Source: Acanthococcus lagerstroemiae (Eukaryota > Arthropoda > Insecta > Hemiptera > Eriococcidae). From it: a DNA stretch of 64,000 bases. The position numbers were made by a program, and so were the translations under genes. Within the stretch, counting starts at the first letter, position 1; each line of letters opens with the position of its first letter. This document shows, one piece after another, positions 12,031 to 23,301 of the stretch. The DNA lies in contig CM063110.1 of NCBI GenBank assembly GCA_031841125.1, forward strand, positions 57,263,946 through 57,327,945, given 5' to 3'. The notes under the pieces were generated by a model. The model was not told where the DNA came from. It saw only the letters and a program-made list of their open reading frames with translations, and made no database searches.

Positions 12031-12384
12031 TCTGAAGAATCAGTGACATCATGGGCGCCCGCAGAATTTTTTGATGAGGTAGCAAGAGAAAATGCTGACG
12101 ACCATAATTTAACCCTGATTTTTGTATTTGAATTGAGATTAGTGAACAGTTAGCACTAATTACTCAATTTTTTCAGACGAATTCGAATCCGTTGTCAAAT
12201 TTGAGCTAGAATCATTTTTTGACCCATTTCGACCACATTTTCGAATCTATCTCGGGATCGGAGCATCACTGCCAAATTTGAAAACCGAATTCGAACTCAG
12301 CGTGAAAAATTGAGTTGAAAACAGTATTTGGTTCAAAAGTTTTTATTTTTAAAATTTTGATAGTGTCTCCATAATATTATTATA

Positions 12385-12895
12385 GAGGAGCGCTTTTTCC
12401 AAAACGGCTTAAGTCAATTTTTGTGAAAATCGAGATTATAACGAAATATGTTCTAGGGCACAATACTCGTTTCCTAGGCGAACGTTATTAGTGTTTTCGA
12501 GAAGAATTAAAATCGTTTTTCCAAATAGAGTAGATCAATTTTACGACGTGTTGAGTTTGGCATAAACTATTGTAAATTCTATAGAAAAAATAATACGTAC
12601 GGGTTTGTTATTGATTAATAAAAACAATTTACGTCTTCAGGACGCTTTATTTCAATCTATTTTCAATCTTCCAGACTGGGTTCCAAAACGGTTTAGTGGT
12701 AGGTGACCCCTTTACCATTCTACAGCGTTTACTGGCAGCGGTTGGAGGGAAAACTACGGTGTCATTGTAGGACGGATCAGTGTGCACACAGCCGGATTCA
12801 ATGTTACGTCACATTTACGCAGCTGTAACAACATTTTTGTGTCTCCTGAAAAATTAGGTTCGATTGACTTTTACCGTTTTGGAAAAGCGCTCCTC
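12385..12895. mobile_element. nested 511-bp terminal-inverted-repeat element
   Basis: The left end GAGGAGCGCTTTTTCCAAAA is mirrored at the right by TTTTGGAAAAGCGCTCCTC. The TIRs are about 38 bp with a few mismatches. The element lies inside the 12050-13709 element. The two ends face into related TCTCCATA-containing flanks, so it may have inserted into a duplicated segment. No ORF; no clear target duplication. Confidence 0.55.
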
Positions 12896-13135
12896 TTTTT
12901 CATATTTTTTTGGAGCAAAAAATGATTTTTCACATTTTGGAAATATCTCCATACTACATCATGTCGTTTTTAGGGCACAAAAATTTTCGGAGAGCTTCGG
13001 CGTCGGCGCGGGTGCTAATTAGTCAATTTTTCGAGACGAATTCAAATCTGTTGCCAAATTTGAGTTAGACTCAATTTTCGACCACATTTTCGAGCCTATC
13101 TCGGGAACGGAGGGCCATCGCCAAATTTGCACATG

Positions 13136-13287
13136 TGGGTCCGGTACACGAGACCACGGGGGTGGTGACTTCGTGGGTCTGGTACACGAGATCACGAGGG
13201 TCGTGACTTCGTGGGTCCGGTACACGAGAACACGGGGGTCGTAACTTCGTGGGTCCCGTACTCGAGATCACGAGGGTCATAAGTTCG
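13136..13287 (+). repeat. 38-bp minisatellite, four copies
   Basis: Four head-to-tail units start at 13136, 13174, 13212 and 13250, each exactly 38 bp and opening with TGGGTC(C/T)(G/C)GTAC. Units differ only by substitutions. Minus-strand short ORFs across it are repeat artefacts. Confidence 0.85.
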
Positions 13288-13717
13288 TGGGTCTGGGTGC
13301 GAATTACTCAATTTTCTGAAACGAATTCGAATCCGTTCTGTCAAGTTTGAAAGCTGGAGTCATTTTTTGACCCAAATTGACCACATTTTAGAGTTTATCT
13401 CGAGAATAGAGCGTCGTGGCCCAATCTGAACACCAAATTTGAACTCGGTGTGAAATATTGAGTTGAAAGCGATCTGCTTTTTGTATTTGAATTTAGATTA
13501 GTGAATAGTTACATGGGCATGAGTCACTGGCTGATAACTGAAAAAACGAACATGCGCAGTCCCTATATATGTTGACGAATGTTAATAAACATATTATTGA
13601 ACGATTTAATTACATGAATCACAAATATCCCAAACTATGCCCCCCCTCCAAAAAAAAAACTCATGAGGTAGCGGTCGCCACCTCCGCTACCCTCTGCGGG
13701 GCGCCCATGAGCGACAT

Positions 13718-16040
13718 CTACGAAAAATACTTCCAAAATAGAGGTTATTCTTGATCGTATTTGTCGTGGTCAAGAATATTATAAAATGCGATAAAAATGC
13801 CAACTACAGGACCCTCAAGATTGCTGAGTTCCTTTTTGATGTAAGTTTTGAAACGAAAGTGTAGAGCTGAAGGAAGGAGAGAAGACTCTAAAATTGAAGA
13901 AAATTGAAAAATACATTTGGAAACAAGATTTTTCTTTCAGCCGATTGGCTAAAAAGAAGTAATGAAAAAACGGATGCGGGTCGAGTATCCGCGAAACCAT
14001 TATGGCAGAAATTATTCGTTTTCACAACGGCGGCGAAATGGAATTGGAAAAATTTGTCGCGATCCAATCTCACTATATCGACCTCCAGCGTCTGATTAAC
14101 TGGCTCGGTCTGCGGCGTATGAACAAATTTTCGGCATTAGAATTATTTAATTTGAGAACAGCAGATGCGTTCGTCAATTCACTGGCGAAGAAAACTAATT
14201 TAACACGAAACGAAAGCGAAGGGAGCGAAGTTATTCGGTCGAAAATTCAGAAAGTATATTATTTTTCCGAAAAGCATCAGCCCCTCTGAGGCGGAAATAC
14301 TCGATATTCTTTTTCGCGCCATTTTATGAATATTTATATCTGCGAATATCGTGGCGGACCAAAATTAAGATAAATTCTCTCTTATCGACTATTCAAGGGT
14401 GAAGATGTAATCAGATTAAGAACAGAAAGAAAAAAATAAGAAAAAAATGGTATAAAGTGTTAGTGCTGATTATATACTCATTTAAATGTTTAATTATATT
14501 GAATAAATACAGCACGGGTGCGCTGGATATCCGGATACTGACAATTAGGAAAGTTTTAATTAAATTTTCGTCGAGCACGTTGGTTCTCTTTTGTGTAACT
14601 TTTCTGTTCAGTAAATTTGAAAAGCGATAGCGGAGATGGTCTTGAAAAATGAGAAAATCGAAAATACGTAATTGTGTACAGTTCAGCACAATGTAGAGAA
14701 TTTTGGTTGGCATGGTTCGATTCTCTGGTGGTCTGTAATTGATAACTAATATGGTAACATTGCATCCTTTCGAATCGAATTTTAGCTGATATTGAGGATG
14801 CATTCGATTGAAAAGAGAGGTAAGTGGATGGGAGCGATTGAAATTATTCAGATTTCTGTTACGGATAAGTAGTCGGATTTTGGCTACCCTGCACACAAAT
14901 TGGATGTAAAAGGTACCTACAGCATGAATGAGACGTGTCTAGCACAACTTCTAGAACGATGCTCTCGATGCTCAAAACGAAAATCTGCCCATTTTACTTT
15001 GAATATTACGTATTTTGTATTGATGAATTACTGAAAAGTGGTGCAGGGTTCATTCACCCAAGATGACGCAGTCCACAAGATGATGTACTGCCATTTTCAG
15101 CCAAATGCAAATAGCTGGCAACACTGTGAGATTCTGGTTCTGCGTACAGTGGTAAATCAAAGGAATAGCGTGGATTAAATCCAAAGATATAGGTAAACAT
15201 TCTCAAATTTTCTGATAAAGTTATCAACAAATGAAAAACTAATAAACAGGGGTTCTCATGATAAATTCCTGACTTTTCTCTGATATTTCTAGACCACTTC
15301 TCAATTTTTTCAAGAGTAAGCTACTGCATGAAATGAATAACATTAAAGGTTGTCCTCAATTTTTTTCTTCAATTTTAGTACATAATTTTCTACCAACACT
15401 TGACAAATCTTAAATTAAACTAACGTGCACACCATCGGAAAAATCACTTTTATTTTTTTTCACGATAAATCACCAGAAAAGTTAATTCAATGAGCTGACT
15501 CAAAAATAGTATTTTTCATACAAGAGCGCAGTTTTACAAAAAATCTTAGAAAATAAAAAAAAACGCGAAAAGTACTCTCAGAATAAATAAATGTTTGATT
15601 ACTTGACGTTTTTTTGAGATCAAATTCCCCTTTTTAAAAATTCTGATTTCTATACATTCTGATGAAAAATAGTGCTCATGACGCACCAGTTTTTCAAAAT
15701 GCATCCTTAAAAATATTTGAATTCAAGATAAGACTGCGAAAATCTCCTGATTATATTCAATTTCGGTTTGAAATGCCAACTGCAAATATTCATATTTTCA
15801 ATCTAAAAAATTATCCATTTCCAAAATCTACCATGAACTGTAAATATGGTACTCAAATATTTCATGCGAGCATTGATCAAGTTTTGAACAAAACAATACA
15901 TTATATTAGTACAATACGCCAAAATGGTACTCGCAGAGAAATAAATTATAATTTGAAAGTTCAAAATCACTCGGTGACTAATTACCAATTGTGACGTAGT
16001 ATATCTTCGAATTGACATATTTCAATGCTAGCCGCTTCCT
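13718..16040. other. unassigned AT-rich sequence
   Basis: No recognisable gene, RNA or transposon. ORFs at 14002-14289 (+, 95 residues), 14411-14896 (-, 161 residues, N- and I-rich) and 15662-15994 (+, 110 residues) lack motifs, biased codon use or splice context that would support them. A motif CAGGGTTCATTCACCCAAGATGACG near 15045 has an inverted relative near 24700-24729, which suggests a dispersed inverted-repeat family. Confidence 0.3.
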
Positions 16041-16249
16041 ACCAAAGCGTGAATGGTCAGAAGGAGAAAGAAAAGAGCCCCCGACATTAATTCAGCAACC
16101 CAAGATTATTGGTGTGGTGGAACGTATGGCGATGCACGCATGCCAAAGTGGCCCCTGAGACACCGCGCCCCCGGCCACAGGAACTACCCTTTCGAGTATC
16201 GCGTCAGTGACCGGAGGGACATCAGCAACCCAAGAAACCCAATCTTTAA

Positions 16250-16900
16250 TACAAGCAACGTGAAAATTTGAGTAATTGTGAAATAGCCTGTGGAGCCTGA
16301 AGAGTTGAGGGGAGGGACGCAAGAAGCCTAAAAACAGATTCAGGGACTCAGAAAGCTTTACTAACAACGTAAAGAACTTTGTACGTACTATCGACATAAA
16401 GAACGTGGAAATCAGGGAAAGTGAAGTACATACCAACAGATCAACCAGTGGAGCCTAAAGGATTAATGTAAGGGAATAAAGAACTCCTGACCAAGAAACC
16501 CTAATATCGATGTAAAGAACTTAGAAATTAAGGAAAATTAGGAGCCTGAAGGGTTGAGGGGAGAAAGAAAAACAGAAACGGATTCAGGGACTCGAAAAAC
16601 CCTACTAAAACAACGTTAAAGAATTTGGAAATAGATTGACTGAATTAAGAAGGAGCTAGGTTGAGGGAAAGAAAATACAGAAACGGATCAGGACCGAAGT
16701 TAAAAATTGGAAATTGGAGAAATTTCCCGAATGGACCAAGAGGGCTCACGAGTGGAGGGAAAGAGGAAAATAGCACTTGAAACGGAGTCAGAGACCCAAC
16801 AAAAACGTGAAGTACTTGAAAATTCAGGAAATTGGAGTACCTGAAGATTAATCCTCTGTGGAGCCAGAGAGGCTGATATTAGTGGAGTGAGCATAATAAG
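16250..16900 (+). repeat. degenerate purine-rich tandem repeats
   Basis: Blocks opening with GGAGCCTGAAG(A/G)GTTGAGG or a relative occur near 16292, 16450, 16541 and 16651. Each is followed by ACAGATTCAGGGACTC-like and AACGTAAAGAA-like segments. Spacing is irregular (about 90-160 bp). The strand is strongly A/G-rich. No frame stays open, so this reads as a decayed minisatellite. Confidence 0.55.
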
Positions 16901-17013
16901 TGTGCAAATATTTGTAAATACGTAGACATTTGGCATCGGTGACTGATATAGTAGTTTTGTGTTAACAGTTTACGTTTTTCAGCACGGTTGAATGTAAGTT
17001 TTGGCGGATCACA

Positions 17014-17210
17014 GCATTCTATTCGTCAAGAACGACTCTCTTCATTTTTCACAATAAATTCAATCTTGCTTGTCGCATCACTTCACAAAACCTTATGCTG
17101 GGAACTTCAATCTTACTCATTGCATCATTTTACAAAACCTGAAATTATGCGATAAGTAAGATTGAAAGTACTGTGAAAAATGAAGAGAGACGTTCTTAGC
17201 GAATAGAATG
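17014..17210. mobile_element. 197-bp palindromic MITE-like element
   Basis: The outer 39 bp (CATTCTATTCGTCAAGAACG...) are repeated inverted at the right end with few mismatches. Inner segments (AATCTTGC/GTAAGATT and GCATCA/TGCGAT) also pair. No ORF. A hairpin MITE is likely. Confidence 0.55.
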
Positions 17211-17219
17211 ATACTGGTC

Positions 17220-18180
17220 AAGTTGCACGTTTCAGATATGATCAGCTTAGACCTCAAGATGACGCATGTTCTGCTCCCTAAGGCAACAATTTAGAATGAT
17301 GTATTTAATGAAGGTGACAACAGATATATTTGATGGTCAGTTCAAATGGCTTCTCACAGATACGAACGTAAAACTGCTACACCTCTACTCACAGGCTAAA
17401 AATTACAGGAGACTTAAAAACTATTAGCACAAGGTCATGGTCAAAGAAGTTAGACCAAAAGTACTTGGAATCAGTGAAGCTAAAATAACGTATCATGTTT
17501 TGCATTTCATTTGCAAGCGCCGAGAATGAAGTCCTCTCCACTCAAATGCACAAATCGTATAATCTTTCTGCCTGGTCAGTTTCTACGTAGCACGATGCGA
17601 ACGTCAAACAAACGTCTTTTGTCTCCTGCATACCTGTACTTCCTGTCTTTTCTAAATCACGTTCTTTCAGTATTCTCATGACTCGCTCTCTTTTCTCCTT
17701 CGTCGGCAGCAGGCATGACATTCATACAGCTGAAAATTAACGGGATTAAATTTACCACCCCGAACCAGTTACAAAAGTTTGATTTTTAATTTTATTACCG
17801 AATTTTGAAAAAAGGGAGGATTACATCGCACATTTTAAGGGGGGGGGGCAAGTTTTTTTTTGCTTTTAAATGTTTAGAACACGACTTTAAAAGGCTAATT
17901 TCGTTTCCTTATAATAATATAATATATATATTTTTATAAATTTAATATTATAAATATATATATTAAAAAAATTAATATTTTAAAAAATCGGGGAACCTTT
18001 TTTACCTCCCCTCATAACGCAGACGCCCCCCTCCGCCCAAAAAAAAAGGGTTTAAAGTAACTTTGTATTTAGAAAAGAGCATTTATGTCATAAGGGCAAC
18101 CCTGAAGGGGTAAGGGTTTTTCAAAATTATCACCGATTATCTTTTGAATTTTTCCCTTTTACCTCCAACATATTTATCTT
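17220..18180. other. unassigned; AT-rich and homopolymer-rich
   Basis: No gene is visible. A G10 run (about 17841) and T9 run, then a 60-bp A/T-only stretch (about 17905-17975), mark low-complexity sequence. From about 18000 onward short pyrimidine-rich blocks containing ACCTCC and GCCTCC appear, relatives of the motif in the array that follows. Confidence 0.4.
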
Positions 18181-18722
18181 TTCGCCTCCGTTTTATTCTT
18201 TTTTACTAATTGGCCTTTTTGCCTCCAAACGTTCCCAAAATTTTTAACATTTTTCTCTACCCCCATTGGATAACGGCTTGTTCGGATTTCGCGTCTTTGC
18301 TTTGGGGGTATTTTTAAATCAATATTTTTCATTCGGTTTCGCAATCCATGTTGGTCATGATTGGGACAAATAAAACATTTTCTCTGCACCGCATAAATTT
18401 TTATAAATTCTACAAAAAAAACTCCCTTTTTGCTAAAGGATGGGGGCAATGAAACTAGATTTCTTTTCACACGTTATTAAATTTCAGGTTTTGTAAACCG
18501 GTTTTTTTTTGTTTCCCAATTTTTTTTTTGTATAATAGTTTCATTTTTTTCAAGAGGGTTTTTTTTTCCCTTTTTTTTGTATAAAAGCATTTTTTTTCAA
18601 ATAGGCGAAAAAAAAAGCTAAAAAAAAATCTTTCACTTCTATTTAAAATTTTTTGTGGGGTAGTTTTTTTTAACAATCTTGAACATGATCCCATTTCTCT
18701 GCAGGTAAACGATGATATCTTT
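18180..18722. repeat. degenerate leader of the GAGGCGAAAA array
   Basis: T-rich sequence with scattered TTTTCGCCTCC, TTTTTGCCTCC and TTTTTCGCCTC motifs. It resembles diverged or error-rich units of the tandem array to the right. The two minus-strand ORFs here are runs of lysine-rich low-complexity codons and are not supported as genes. Confidence 0.45.
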
Positions 18723-20740
18723 GCAGGGCGGCTTTTTCGCCTCTTTTTCATATATAAAGCGACGTTTTCCACTCATATACGGAGCGAAAACGAAACTCTA
18801 GGTATACTTTTCAGGCGCTTTTTCGCCTCGAATGTTTCTTATATGTTATTTCTTGAACCTCTTCCTCAGACTAAAAAAATTCATGTCCATTCCGAACTGT
18901 TTATTTACAAATCTTAGAGTATAGGGAAATGGTAAACCTGTGACCTTTTCGACTTGATCATCATGTTCTCGCGGTATATAATAATATCTTTGCAGGGCGG
19001 CTTTTTCGCCTCTTTTTCATAATAAAGCACGTTTTCCTCATATACGGAGGCGAAACGAAACTCTGAAGTATATCTTTCAGGGCGTTTTTTCGCTCTGTAA
19101 GTTTCTTATTGTTATTCATGAACCTTTCCTCAGACTAAAAAAATTCATGTCCATCCGAATGTGTTATTTACAATATCTTAGAGTATAGGAAATGGTAAAC
19201 CTGTGACCTTTTCATCTTGACATCATGTTCTCTAGCGGGTAATATAATAATATCTTTGCAGGGCGGCTTTTTCGCCTCTTTTTCATATATAAGCGACGTT
19301 TTTCACCTCATTACGGAGGCGAAAACGAAACTCTGAAGGTATATCTTTTCAGGGGGCTTTTTCGCCTCTGAAGTTTCTTATTATTTATTCTTGAACCTCT
19401 TCCTCAGACTAAAAATCATGTCCATTCCGAACTGTGTTATTTACAATGTCTTAGAGTATAGGGAAATGGTAAACCTGTGACCTTCCGATCTTGACATCAT
19501 GTTCCCGCGGGTATATAATATATCTTTGCAGGGCGGCTTTTCGCCCCTTTTTCATACATAAAGCGACGTTTTCCACCTCATATACGGAGGCGAAAACGAA
19601 CTCGAAGTATATCTTTTCAGGGCGGCTTTTTCGCCCTGTAAGTTTTTATTATTTATCTTGAACCTCTTCCTCGACTAAAAAAATTCATGTCCATTCCGAA
19701 CTGTGTTATTTACAATGTCTTAGAGTTAGGGAAATGTAAACCGTGACCTTTTTCGATCTTGATCATCATGGTTCTTCGCGGTATATAATAATCTTTGCAG
19801 GCGGCTTTTCGCCTCTTTTCATATATAAAGCGACGTTTTCACCTCAAATACGAGGCGAAAACGAAACTCTGAAGGTATACTTTCAGGGGCTTTTTCGCCT
19901 CTGTAAGTTTCTATTATGTTATCTTGAACCTCTTCCTCAGACTAAAAAAATTCATTCCTTCCGAACTGTGTTATTAAATGTCTTAGATATAGGAAATGGA
20001 ACCTGGACCTTCTCGATCTTGATCACATGTTCTCGCGGTATATAATATATCTTTGCAGGGCGGCTTTTTTCGCCTCTTTTTCATATATAAAGCGACGTTT
20101 TCACCTCAATACGGAGGCGAAAACGAAACTCTGGAAGGTATATCTTTTCAGGGCGGCTTTTTTCGCCTCTGTAAGTTTCTTATTATGTTATTCTTGAACC
20201 TCTTCCTCATACTAAAAAAATTCATGTCCATTCCCGTACTGTGTTATTTACAATGTCTTAGAGTATAGGAAATGGTAAACCTGTGACCTTCTCGATCTTG
20301 ATCATCATGTTCTCGCGGTATATAATAATATCTTTGCAGGGCGGCTTTTTCGCCCCTTTTCATACATAAAGCGACGTTTTCCCACCTCATATTACGGAGG
20401 CGAAAACGAAACTCTGAAGGTATATCTTTTCAGGGCGGCTTTTTTCGCCTCTGTAAGTTTCTTATTATGTTATTCTTGAACCCTTCCTCAGACTAAAAAA
20501 ATTCATGTCCATTCCGAACTGTGGTTTTTTACAATGTCTTAGAGTATAGGGAAATGGGTAAACCTGTGACCTTCTCGATCTTGATCATCATGTTCTCGCG
20601 GGGATATAATAATATCTTTTCAGGGCGGCTTTTTCGCCCCTTTTTCCATACATAAAGCGACGTTTTCACCTCATATACGGAGGCGAAAACGAAATCTAAA
20701 GGTATATCTTTGCAGGACGGCCTTCTCTCCTCTGTTTCAT
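18723..20740 (+). repeat. about 265-275-bp tandem array containing paired GGCG...CGCC hairpins
   Basis: About seven and a half head-to-tail units start near 18723, 18994, 19257, 19529, 19797, 20055, 20336 and 20620. Each holds two copies of CAGGGCGGCTTTTTCGCCTC about 105 bp apart, a hairpin-forming segment CGTTTTC-ACCTC then GAGGCGAAAACG, and a roughly 160-bp unique tail (TCTTGAACCTCTTCCTCAG and so on). Units differ chiefly by single-base insertions and deletions scattered throughout, more than by substitutions. That is what unpolished long-read consensus looks like, so no reading frame can be trusted here. No gene is apparent. Confidence 0.85.
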
Positions 20741-20743
20741 ATA

Positions 20744-20954
20744 CAGGGTTTAGTTGGTTTTCCCTCCGCCATAGGAAAACATCCGTCAGGCTGAACAAGT
20801 ATGACTCAATGTGTTATCTTCCAAAATGTACAGTACGCTTTGTTATCGGGTGTAGGCAAGCTGCATACTAAATTTGTGAATAGCGACAAAACCCATAACA
20901 GATCTTCAGCGTAATGGAGTTTTCCTATTGCGGAAGGAAAACTGACTAATCCTG
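20744..20954. mobile_element. 211-bp MITE nested in the array flank
   Basis: The left end CAGGGTTTAGTTGGTTTTCC is mirrored at the right by GGAAAACTGACTAATCCTG. The inner parts (TCCGCCATAGGAAAA and TTTTCCTATTGCGGA) pair as well, giving TIRs of about 37 bp. It interrupts an array-type unit between a TCATATA and a CAGCGACG segment that lie together in the copy near 21320. The exact duplication is uncertain (TA is possible). Confidence 0.65.
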
Positions 20955-21745
20955 TGTACAGCGACGTTTTACCTCATAGACGAGGTGAAAACGTAAGACA
21001 CTGTATCTCAATAATTTAAGCTTCTACAGGCCAGCAGGTAACCCCCCTGGGCAAATTTTTTTACTGGAGGCGAAAAAACCTACATTTCATCATCTATCAA
21101 TTCGTGGTAAACTTTTCGGTGCAGTAATTTCTACTTACAATCTTTTAAAATGCGGGGTATATGATATACAATATTATATACATTTTTTTTTATTTTTTTT
21201 TAAAGAAGGTCTTTTTCGCCTCATTTTTTTTTACATAAAGCAACGTTTTCACCTCATATACGGAGGGGAAAACGAAATTTTAAAGGTATATTTTTGCAGG
21301 GCGGCTTTTTCGCCTCTTTTTCATATACAAGTACACAGCGACGTTTAATATGTGAAGGGAACATTTCACCTCCAGGCATACAAGCAAGTAGGAAACCTCC
21401 GAGTTTAATATTAATTCAATCACTAATGCGTTGTTGCCGCGAATCGGAGGCGAAAATGCTCAGTTATGTTTGGAGGTGAAAAAGTCTCATTATATGATTT
21501 ACAAGTGACACTAGCGCTGTCTGGTGAGAGGTACCATGCACTAAAATGTATATGTCTGATGTATGTGGGTTTTTTCGCCTCCAGCCAAAAATTTGCCCAG
21601 GGGATTGCCTAGCCGGTAGAAGCCTAAATTATTGAGATACAGTGCCTTACGTTTTCACCTCCGATTTTTCGTTTTCGCCTCCGTATATGAGGTGAAAACG
21701 TCGCTTTATATATGAAAAAGAGGCGAAAAAGCCGTCCTGCATATG
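20955..21745. repeat. inverted-repeat flank of the array
   Basis: The sequence from about 20955 to 21080 (CACTGTATCTCAATAATTTA then CTGGGCAAATTTTT then GGAGGCGAAAA) reappears inverted at about 21567-21700. The terminal array half-unit also recurs inverted at 21675-21742 (GAGGCGAAAAAGCCGTCCTG). The block thus forms a partial palindrome with GAGGCGAAAA or GGAGGTGAAAA motifs on both strands. It suggests that the array and this flank belong to one large mobile or fold-back unit. Confidence 0.65.

Positions 21746-21747
<2 letters not shown>

Positions 21748-21828
<81 letters not shown>
21748..21828. repeat. (TA)n microsatellite
   Basis: About 80 bp of almost pure TA dinucleotides with two small interruptions, directly next to the inverted array end. 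Confidence 0.95.
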
Positions 21829-21870
21829 TTAAATGTTTATATATTGTACACCCTAATTTTGTGGGAAGAA

Positions 21871-22078
21871 AATCTCAGGAACTATTGAATCAATTGATTC
21901 CAAATTTTGGTATATTATGGAGAAGTACTCGAAGTTGTTAAAATAAGCTTTTGAAGGCAATCGGTCGAGCCGTTCGTGAGTTTTCCTTGAGGACAAAATT
22001 TGTGGCACAAAAATCTCAGGAACTATCGAATCATTTGATTCCAAATTTTGGTACATTATAGAGAAGTACTCGAAGTTG
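21871..22078 (+). repeat. two-copy direct repeat, 141-bp period
   Basis: AATCTCAGGAACTAT plus about 55 further bases occurs at 21871 and again at 22012 with few changes. The right copy abuts and supplies the last 15-20 codons of the gag ORF, so it marks the point where the Gypsy element is truncated. Confidence 0.8.
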
Positions 22079-23170
22079 TATTGGTGAAAGTTTGATATGC
22101 CACGGAGACAATTCTGATATTTTGTTTATTTTTCTAATAATACCTATGCTGTAGTTGGATTCGCTGTCCGACGTTTGGTTGTCTTTTAAATTCAATAAAT
22201 TTACATCCCTAGCTTTGCATACTCTGCTGAAATGATTCTCTTTCTGACATTTGTTACAAATTTTCCCATAAGCCGGGCATTCTCGAAATTTATGCGTATA
22301 CCCGCATCTCCCGCATTCTTTTTTAGGCGGCTGGGATTGTTTGTATTTTTGGTAATTATTAAAAAATTCACGGTCTCGTTTTAAATTATTCGATTCATCG
22401 GATTTGCGTTCACGTTTGTAACTATTCGATTTCTCATATTTAAAATTTGTTTTACCTTTTTCCTGACTTTTACCATTTTTTACCTCTATTGATGATGGGA
22501 ACGGTCTCTGATTTGGTTTATTTTGCCTGTTGACAGCGTGAATTTCTGGCTCCGTCGATGATGAAAATCCCTGAGCTTGTTCTACGGCGGTCACCATGGA
22601 GTTGGCAGTATGTAATATTTTTTCGAGATCGGCCGTGTCGTCCTCTGTTAGGAGTTTTTCGATGACGAATGTGTATTTGGAATGAAGTCCTGCTATGAAG
22701 ACGTCCTTCACAATTTCCTCGCGTATTTGCCCGAATTCACATATGAAACTGCGATTCTGGAGATCGGTGACGTACTCATTGATAGATTCCTCTGCCTTTT
22801 GCTTCCGTGAGAAGAATTGGTGTCTGGCAATTGTCTTTCGTTGTTTTGGGTTAAAGTAGTTGTCGAATTTTTCTATTAGTTCGTTGTAGGTAATATCTTC
22901 TAATTGGATGTTGAATGATTCGAAAATTTCGATAATGCGGTCTTCGGATCCCATGCTTTGAATGAGAAGCGCACATTTTCTTACGTTGTTCTCTTTTTCT
23001 AAATTATTGGCTTTTAGAAAAAATTCGAACATTTTTTTCCAGATCCTCCAGTTGACCGAAAGATCACCCTCAAATTTGAGAGGGTTCATGGATCCCAGAA
23101 TTTTATTTGGTGCTGCGTTGGTCGTGGATCCCGAACTTTTACTCAAACCGGCGTCTCCGTCTTGCGGCAT
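22031..23170 (-). CDS. gag: Ty3/Gypsy Gag-like polyprotein, C-terminally truncated
   Basis: A 379-residue Gag. Residues about 30-200 carry the retrotransposon capsid fold signature (WKKMFEFFLKA; YNELIEKFDNYF; ESINEYVTDL). Residues about 205-280 are a K/N/R-rich linker. Two zinc knuckles follow near residues 287-322: one CX2CX3HX4C (starting CGRCGYTH) and one CX2CX4HX4C (CNKCQKENHFSRVC). Gag would package the element RNA in a cytoplasmic particle. The start Met lies about 130 bp inside the primer-binding site, as expected. The final residues come from an unrelated direct repeat, and protease, RT, RNase H and integrase are absent, so this copy is a 5' fragment. The ORF has no internal stop, which suggests recent insertion or truncation. 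Confidence 0.85.
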   Translation of the reverse strand: MPQDGDAGLSKSSGSTTNAAPNKILGSMNPLKFEGDLSVNWRIWKKMFEFFLKANNLEKENNVRKCALLIQSMGSEDRIIEIFESFNIQLEDITYNELIEKFDNYFNPKQRKTIARHQFFSRKQKAEESINEYVTDLQNRSFICEFGQIREEIVKDVFIAGLHSKYTFVIEKLLTEDDTADLEKILHTANSMVTAVEQAQGFSSSTEPEIHAVNRQNKPNQRPFPSSIEVKNGKSQEKGKTNFKYEKSNSYKRERKSDESNNLKRDREFFNNYQKYKQSQPPKKECGRCGYTHKFRECPAYGKICNKCQKENHFSRVCKARDVNLLNLKDNQTSDSESNYSIGIIRKINKISELSPWHIKLSPIQLRVLLYNVPKFGIK

Positions 23171-23301
23171 CTTGATTTGATTTACGTTCGATAATTAAGA
23201 CAAGGAAAAAAAAATTCGCGATTTCGGAAAATTATTACTTTTAAATTAATGACCGCGGAACGTATTCGACTGCGTTCATAAATTTTTTACTTCTGACACC
23301 A

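Larger units (their letters stand above)
12050..13709. mobile_element. hAT-like non-autonomous element with nested repeats
   Basis: The left end is CATGGGCGCCCGCAG. The right end is the inverse with one extra G. The flanks are AGTGACAT (12042-12049) and AGCGACAT (13710-13717), a 7-of-8 match to an 8-bp hAT duplication. Inside are three diverged copies of a block starting near CGAATTCGAATCCGTT (about 12180, 13035 and 13320), a second inverted-repeat element (12385-12895) and a 38-bp minisatellite. No transposase is present. Confidence 0.7.

Noticed and set aside
14411..14896. 161-residue minus-strand gene
   Set aside because: Low-complexity N/I/F-rich translation of AT-rich DNA, no motif, no splice or start context.
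15662..15994. 110-residue plus-strand gene
   Set aside because: No recognisable domain, and it lies in unannotated AT-rich DNA; an open frame of this length is expected by chance.
18174..18772. Two lysine-rich minus-strand proteins
   Set aside because: They are translations of homopolymer-rich, probably error-prone sequence next to the tandem array.
18723..20740. CRISPR array
   Set aside because: Units are about 265-275 bp and repeated along their whole length without unique spacers; the context is eukaryotic.
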